Assembly: GCA_913009315.1 (NCBI GenBank)
Contig: CAJVZA010000007.1
Coordinates: 1-42,486 of the forward strand
Length of the DNA stretch: 42,486 bases
Reading direction: 5' to 3'
Origin: an uncultured Hippea sp.
GTDB lineage: Bacteria > Campylobacterota_A > Desulfurellia > JAADFJ01
Part shown: positions 37,848 to 42,486 of the stretch, piece by piece
Layout of the letters: each line of letters starts with the position of its first letter
How positions within the stretch are numbered: the stretch's first letter is position 1
Made by a program: the position numbers and the translations under genes
Notes under the pieces: generated by a model
The model's input: only the letters and a program-made list of their open reading frames with translations
Databases searched by the model: none
Told to the model about the DNA's origin: nothing

Positions 37848-39239
37848 TTATCCCTGTGTTATAAACTGCTTATATGCTCTGTAGGTTTCATATAGATCAA
37901 TTTTTGAGGAGACTTCATACGGAGAATGCATTGAAAGCAAAGCCGGTCCAGCATCAATCACATTCATTCCATATTTTGCAAGAAATTTTGCAACGGTTCC
38001 GCCTCCACCCTCATCAACCTTTCCCAATTCTCCTGTCTGCCATACTATCTTGCCCTCATTAAAGATCCTTCTTATATGACTTACCCACTCTGCATCGGCG
38101 TCGTTTGCCATATACTTTCCTCCATGACCGGTAAATTTGGTCACAACAATTCCTCTGCCCACAAAACTTGCATTATCGTTTTCATAAACTGATTTATAAA
38201 GAGGATTGACGGCAGCATTAACATCAGCTGAAAGAGCGCCGCTTTTTGACAATAGTTCGAGCATATCGCTCTCATTCAGTACAGTTCCAAAAGCTGCTGC
38301 TGCCCGATAGATTCCTCTTATAAGAAACATCGAATTCATTCCCGTTGCTCCCTCCGAACCGATCTCTTCTTTGTCGGCAAGAAAAACTATTGTTGTATAA
38401 AGAGGTATACCGGTATCAAAAAGCGCTTCGGCCGAACTAAAAGCGCATATTCTGTCATCCTGTCCATATCCTGCTATCATGCTTCTGTCTATTCCCAAAT
38501 CCATAACCTGCATAGCAGGAACTGCTTCAAGTTCGCTCGAAATAAGATCTTCTTCTATTATACCGTACTGTTCATTGAGAAGCTTTAGTATATGAAGCTT
38601 TACGAGCGCCTTGCCTTTTCCCTGCTCAGGCATACTTCCGGCCAGCAGCGCAAGATTCTCTCCTGTTATTATCTCACCGGCTTTTTTATCACCTTGAGTT
38701 TTGCGAGAAAGATGCGGACAAAGATCGGGGACAACAAAAATCGTTCCCTCATCTTGTCCGAGTTTCAGATAGATCCGCTTTCCATCTTTTGTAATAACGG
38801 TTCCCCTAAGCTCAAGCGGAATGTTTGTCCATTGATATTTTTTTATACCTCCGTAATAATGAGTGTGAAAAAACGCCAGATCGGTATCTTCATATAATGG
38901 ATTCTGCTTAAAATCGATTCTCGGACAATCAACATGAGAAGCTATAATTCTTACACCATCGGTTATAGGCTTGCTGCCTTTTCTGATAAGCATAAGATTT
39001 TTGCCCCTGTTTGTTAAAAGCAGTTTACTCTTAGATTCTTCCTTATAGTCATGCTCTTCGGCTCTTTTTTTATAATATGAAACGGTTTCCCGCTCTGTTT
39101 TATTGTCATTGAGAAATCGTTTATACTGTTCGGCAAAATCAAATACCTTCTTTTCTGTTTTACCGGTTACGCCTTCCCATCCCTTTTTTCTTTTGTACTC
39201 TACCTTTTCTCTTAGATCTGCTATTTTTTTATCTTTCAC
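37848..39239 (-). CDS. M18 family aminopeptidase
   Basis: IIASHVDCPRIDFKQNPLYE, LADKEEIGSEGATGMNS, YGQDDRICAFSSAEAL, VVTKFTGHGGKYMANDADAEWV, MHSPYEVSSKIDLYETYRAYKQF. Confidence 0.9.
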   Translation of the reverse strand: MKDKKIADLREKVEYKRKKGWEGVTGKTEKKVFDFAEQYKRFLNDNKTERETVSYYKKRAEEHDYKEESKSKLLLTNRGKNLMLIRKGSKPITDGVRIIASHVDCPRIDFKQNPLYEDTDLAFFHTHYYGGIKKYQWTNIPLELRGTVITKDGKRIYLKLGQDEGTIFVVPDLCPHLSRKTQGDKKAGEIITGENLALLAGSMPEQGKGKALVKLHILKLLNEQYGIIEEDLISSELEAVPAMQVMDLGIDRSMIAGYGQDDRICAFSSAEALFDTGIPLYTTIVFLADKEEIGSEGATGMNSMFLIRGIYRAAAAFGTVLNESDMLELLSKSGALSADVNAAVNPLYKSVYENDNASFVGRGIVVTKFTGHGGKYMANDADAEWVSHIRRIFNEGKIVWQTGELGKVDEGGGGTVAKFLAKYGMNVIDAGPALLSMHSPYEVSSKIDLYETYRAYKQFITQG

Positions 39240-39270
39240 CTTTCCTCCATTTATTCTTTAGGATATCCTG

Positions 39271-39378
39271 ATAAGTTCCGTATGTTTCAAATTGAAGACA
39301 GCAGCAGAGATGTTGCCTGATTTGCAACAAAATAGAAGACTAATTCGAAGTTTAAGATAATCTTTATGAATTAACAGA
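39271..39378 (-). repeat. Divergent copy (E) of the palindromic intergenic repeat
   Basis: Minus strand TCTGTTAATTCATAAAGATTATCTTAAACTTCGAATT...TTCAATTTGAAACATACG resembles copy D at both ends (TCTATTAATTCATGAACGATCAT / TCAATTCGAAACGCTT). Confidence 0.45.
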
Positions 39379-39604
39379 GTCGCCCTTTACAGTCCGCCCC
39401 ATAATCAACATAACCTTCGGCAAAAAGAAAATATTAGTGTAATGCATCTTGTCGGCACAGCAGAAACTGCGGCGGCAGGGTTCAAATACGGTAAACATTT
39501 TCCCTCTTCTTGACCTTCGAATAGCTTAGTTGCTATGCTATCACTGCTTCAGCGCATACAATTACCTATAAAAACGCCGACAGATATGCACTGTACAAGA
39601 TGAG

Positions 39605-39841
39605 CTATTCAATCTCAAGCGAGTCGGAATCAATGCCGCCGGTTATCTTTTTCAGCGCTTCGAATTCCTCTTTATTTAATGTTATTCCTTTTTTCATCCG
39701 TTCATGGGCTTCATTCCAATCTCTTATATCAATCTTCGGGTCTCTATCATTCCATGAAACAATATTTATCTCCTTTTTAAAGCCGTTCTGTTTGTCTGAA
39801 AGAATACCAAGCTGCTTTATAATCTTGAATGTTATAGCCAT
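39605..39841 (-). CDS. YdbC-family (PC4-like) putative ssDNA-binding/transcriptional cofactor protein
   Basis: 78 aa; INIVSWNDRDPKIDIRDWNEAHERMKKGITLNKEEFEALKKI resembles the YdbC/PC4-like consensus. Confidence 0.7.
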   Translation of the reverse strand: MAITFKIIKQLGILSDKQNGFKKEINIVSWNDRDPKIDIRDWNEAHERMKKGITLNKEEFEALKKITGGIDSDSLEIE

Positions 39842-40056
39842 TTAATCCTCCAAGTTATTTATCTATGCAGAATGATATCCATATTTTATCTATTTTCAAT
39901 CTGTCCGGCATATTTTATCGGGACTCTCTTATTCCAAACCGAAATGCAAGTTCAAGCACAGCAGTCTCACTATAGACAGGTGCTGATACATTAAGATTGC
40001 TATGCTTCACTTGTTAATGACTTTTTCTCTCTGTCATCGTAAGCATTTTCCCCCTC

Positions 40057-40085
40057 CGTCATTGCGAGCGCAGCGAAGCAATCTC
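40057..40085. repeat. Single copy of a CGTCATTGCGAG...CGAAGCAATCTC type intergenic repeat
   Basis: CGTCATTGCGAGCGCAGCGAAGCAATCTC, a motif that recurs in intergenic DNA of many unrelated bacteria. Confidence 0.65.
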
Positions 40086-40101
40086 AGTTTCTTCAGTGTA
40101 T

Positions 40102-40120
40102 CACAGGCATCCTGCCTGTG
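40102..40120. repeat. Small hairpin next to the above repeat
   Basis: CACAGGC-ATCCT-GCCTGTG, 7-bp stem, 5-nt loop. Confidence 0.5.
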
Positions 40121-40220
40121 TTCTCTTTTCTTCTGTTCCGCATTTAAGAAAAGGCGTTAAGAAAATCTTCTGATGAAGCGTATAGAAAATTAAGGGTAAC
40201 TCTGATGGCCTGATGCTTCC

Positions 40221-40293
40221 ATAGAAGACAACTCAGGAGCAAGATAAAGTGATCTGTTTTTCGAAGGCTTAGCGGTATATGTTTGTCTTCTAT
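40221..40293. repeat. 11-bp perfect inverted repeat pair flanking about 50 nt
   Basis: ATAGAAGACAA at 40221-40231 and TTGTCTTCTAT at 40283-40293. Confidence 0.55.
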
Positions 40294-40420
40294 AGATCCG
40301 CATAGAGCTTTTAGAAATACCCTTGTTTTTAATCAACGACAAAAAAATAAGCCTGCCGGTTCTAATTGATACGGATAAAATCAAGGAGTTTTGTCAAATG
40401 CAAAGACACGACCCCGAGAT

Positions 40421-40900
40421 TTATCCGGATATAATCTTTATCGCTGTGATAAGCCATCTTTTTGTATTCTTTTTCAGAGTATACAGCACATTGTAGTGAA
40501 TATTTTTATAAGGCAAAGCAATCCGGTTGCTTTTCAGCCTTTTGTATTCGAATATCCAGTTCTCGGATGTTTGAACCGATGCTGACTGTCCCGATATATC
40601 AATCTTTTTGTATCTGATTTTTATAAGTCTCGCATCCATGTATAGATCCGAATCCCGCCACGAGGCTATCCAGAGTTTCAGCTTTTCAAGGATTTTATTT
40701 GACGCTATGCCTTTTAATGATTTGACACTGCCTGTTTTTGCAGCTCTTATAAGTCCGATATTATAATCTGAAACGGTTTTCTTTATGGATGCCATGTCCT
40801 GATTTTTGCATCCATAAAATGAAGCAGTCAAAAACAGGACAGAAAATAGTTCAAGAAAAGATAAAGAAAGAATTTTGACAGAATTAACAGGGTTATACAT
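40421..40900 (-). CDS. Hypothetical lipoprotein / secreted protein
   Basis: Hydrophobic N-terminus ending TASFYGCKNQ (lipobox-like), then an alpha+beta domain (SVQTSENWIFEYKRL...YTLKKNTKRWLITAIK) resembling stress/transport-type small domains; no family recognised. Confidence 0.6.
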   Translation of the reverse strand: MYNPVNSVKILSLSFLELFSVLFLTASFYGCKNQDMASIKKTVSDYNIGLIRAAKTGSVKSLKGIASNKILEKLKLWIASWRDSDLYMDARLIKIRYKKIDISGQSASVQTSENWIFEYKRLKSNRIALPYKNIHYNVLYTLKKNTKRWLITAIKIISG

Positions 40901-41029
40901 GGATAATTAAGTAAATCTCTTTTTTTGCATCCATTGATTCCAGCCTTTTTCTGTCCTGTTTAATCTTGTCAATCACGTTCAAATTCTTTTCTCGTTTGTA
41001 TTTCTATCATTTTTGTAAAAGCCTTATTG

Positions 41030-42485
41030 TTACGGATCGGGGTTAAATACTCGCATCATATGACAATCGGAACATGGCACACCCTTGTTGGGTGCAGTAG
41101 GAATTACGGCTCCAGCTATAGCATGTGCGTCTCTCGGCTTTTGGTTCAAAAAGGTTGATGGTTTACGAAACTGGTTTACCAACAATTTGCCTTGATAGTT
41201 ATAAGGCGATGGATCAGAGGCATATCCAATCAGCCTTGATCTTTTTGAACCGTGCGGAACTGCAACATGACAATTAACACAATACATTCCGGACATATCA
41301 CTTTCATTGTAGTGCCAATCATTTGGATTTGTCAGATTATGACAGTTTAGGCAAAATAGACCGGCGTCCGGGTAATCGGTCAAATTTATCCTATAAAGCT
41401 GACCACTCGCATCTGCAGGCCAATATTTGTTTTGACCCTTCAACATATATTTATAGTTTGAACCATGCGGACCTCTCGGATCACCCCCAATCTCATTATT
41501 CGCTCCATGACAGTCGGAGCAGTACATAGTCTGGTTGCCGACATTTGTCCATGGAGCTTTCATTGCGGCAGCCGCCAATGCCTTTGGCGTATAAGAACCC
41601 GTTTGATTATTCAGTGTTACGACAACGGGATGGGCGGATTTATTATTCGGATTGAATTCCCACGCCTGATCGGTTATTTTCCCTGTCGATTCTTCGTTTT
41701 CAAAATTTGTAACACCCTTTACAGCAGCGCCAAGTGCAAATTCCGAATGGCATTTGAAGCAGATCTGATACTCTTTCGACGCCGCTTCAAGTGTGGTAAA
41801 GGTTGTAGGCTGTGTCCATATAGATTGCCATGTCGGCTCGACACCTGTAACTCCTCTGAGAACATTTGATACATCATTTGTTAAAAGATTAGGCGATGCC
41901 GGATACCATCCGGTTGGATCAGCCGGAGAGCTATGCGTTCCCGCAGTTGCCTGATGCGGATTGTGACAATCAACACATGTTGCATGCCCGAAAGATGGCG
42001 GTGTCTGATCAAGAATCTCAAGATCTTTGTGAAGATAGAATGTTGGCGATGAAGAAACAGGATGACCGTAAATTCTGTTTAGTACAGATTCAATATTTTT
42101 TCCTCCCTGTGCAGCACCTGTTCCGTGGCAGGGTGCGGTGCTTGAGCTGCCGGCTGCTCCGGTATAACAGGTAGTGGAAAATGATCCTCTTAACAGATAT
42201 TTGTTATTTGCAGCGGCTTTATGCGGAACATGGCAATTTATACATCCAAGCCCGGAAACTGTATTTATACCGTATGCACTTGTTACGGAGGCATCTGTAT
42301 ATTTTGCCGCCTGAGTTTTATGAACGCTGCCTATCCAGCCTGTTTTGTCGTGGCAGGATGTGCAGGTTGTGTTAATCTTTTCGGCATTGTTTGCTCCCCC
42401 TGTTACTCTCAAAAAATCATAGTTTTCAATATGAGGGTCATGGCAGCTTTCACATTCAACATAGTTTACGCCGGAATATGAATAA
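41030..42485 (-). CDS. Multihaem cytochrome c (doubled CXXCH-type), 5' part beyond the window
   Basis: Frame stays open to the window edge (YSYSGVNYVECESCHDPHIENYDFLRVTGG...). Nine CXXCH motifs: CESCH, CTSCH, CINCH, CVDCH, CFKCH, CSDCH, CLNCH, CVNCH, CSDCH. The listed start at 42412 is an internal TTG. Confidence 0.93.
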   Translation of the reverse strand, partial: YSYSGVNYVECESCHDPHIENYDFLRVTGGANNAEKINTTCTSCHDKTGWIGSVHKTQAAKYTDASVTSAYGINTVSGLGCINCHVPHKAAANNKYLLRGSFSTTCYTGAAGSSSTAPCHGTGAAQGGKNIESVLNRIYGHPVSSSPTFYLHKDLEILDQTPPSFGHATCVDCHNPHQATAGTHSSPADPTGWYPASPNLLTNDVSNVLRGVTGVEPTWQSIWTQPTTFTTLEAASKEYQICFKCHSEFALGAAVKGVTNFENEESTGKITDQAWEFNPNNKSAHPVVVTLNNQTGSYTPKALAAAAMKAPWTNVGNQTMYCSDCHGANNEIGGDPRGPHGSNYKYMLKGQNKYWPADASGQLYRINLTDYPDAGLFCLNCHNLTNPNDWHYNESDMSGMYCVNCHVAVPHGSKRSRLIGYASDPSPYNYQGKLLVNQFRKPSTFLNQKPRDAHAIAGAVIPTAPNKGVPCSDCHMMRVFNPDP

Positions 42486-42486
42486 A

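Noticed and set aside
40190-40384. 64-aa ORF as a gene
   Set aside because: No recognised motif, no clear RBS, overlaps an inverted repeat; not called as CDS.
41323-42481. Plus-strand ORFs opposite the cytochrome (e.g. 41465-41869, 41896-42174, 42221-42481)
   Set aside because: Cys-rich, low-plausibility antisense translations of a strong multihaem CDS.
1-42486. CRISPR arrays, prophage, toxin-antitoxin or defence systems
   Set aside because: No regular spaced repeats, integrase, transposase, capsid, nuclease/effector or TA gene pairs recognised in any ORF.

Overview
The window is mostly a dense, AT-rich bacterial housekeeping region. Left end, + strand: truncated kbl-like gene, tRNA-Gly(GCC), tRNA-Cys(GCA), rho, dus, mqnA and an amidohydrolase probably acting in the futalosine menaquinone pathway. 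Next come lapB-lapA-HIT (- strand) and a complete branched-chain amino-acid ABC transporter, livJ-H-M-G-F (+ strand). From about 12.4 to 39.2 kb a long minus-strand series reads, in transcription order: M18 peptidase, mfd, surA-like, S4, pdxA, ksgA, rnjA, ftsK, lysC, cimA, accA, pheA, hisC, aroF, a tyrA-cmk fusion, ispH, ribF, pfkA, sir2, pepP-like, CCA-transferase, DUF815 ATPase. The right end is less dense: a YdbC/PC4-like protein, an orphan lipoprotein and a truncated multihaem cytochrome c. No CRISPR array, complete transposon, prophage or obvious defence system was seen. Best leads: (i) a roughly 110-120 bp imperfectly palindromic intergenic repeat, about five copies, lying sense-oriented just after gene 3' ends and in two cases supplying the stop codon; (ii) an in-frame TyrA-Cmk fusion with aroA missing from its usual place; (iii) a CCA-adding enzyme whose conserved N-terminus has no ATG/GTG/TTG start; (iv) a multihaem cytochrome with an extra CX12CH motif. 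All calls come from reading the sequence; no database search was run.
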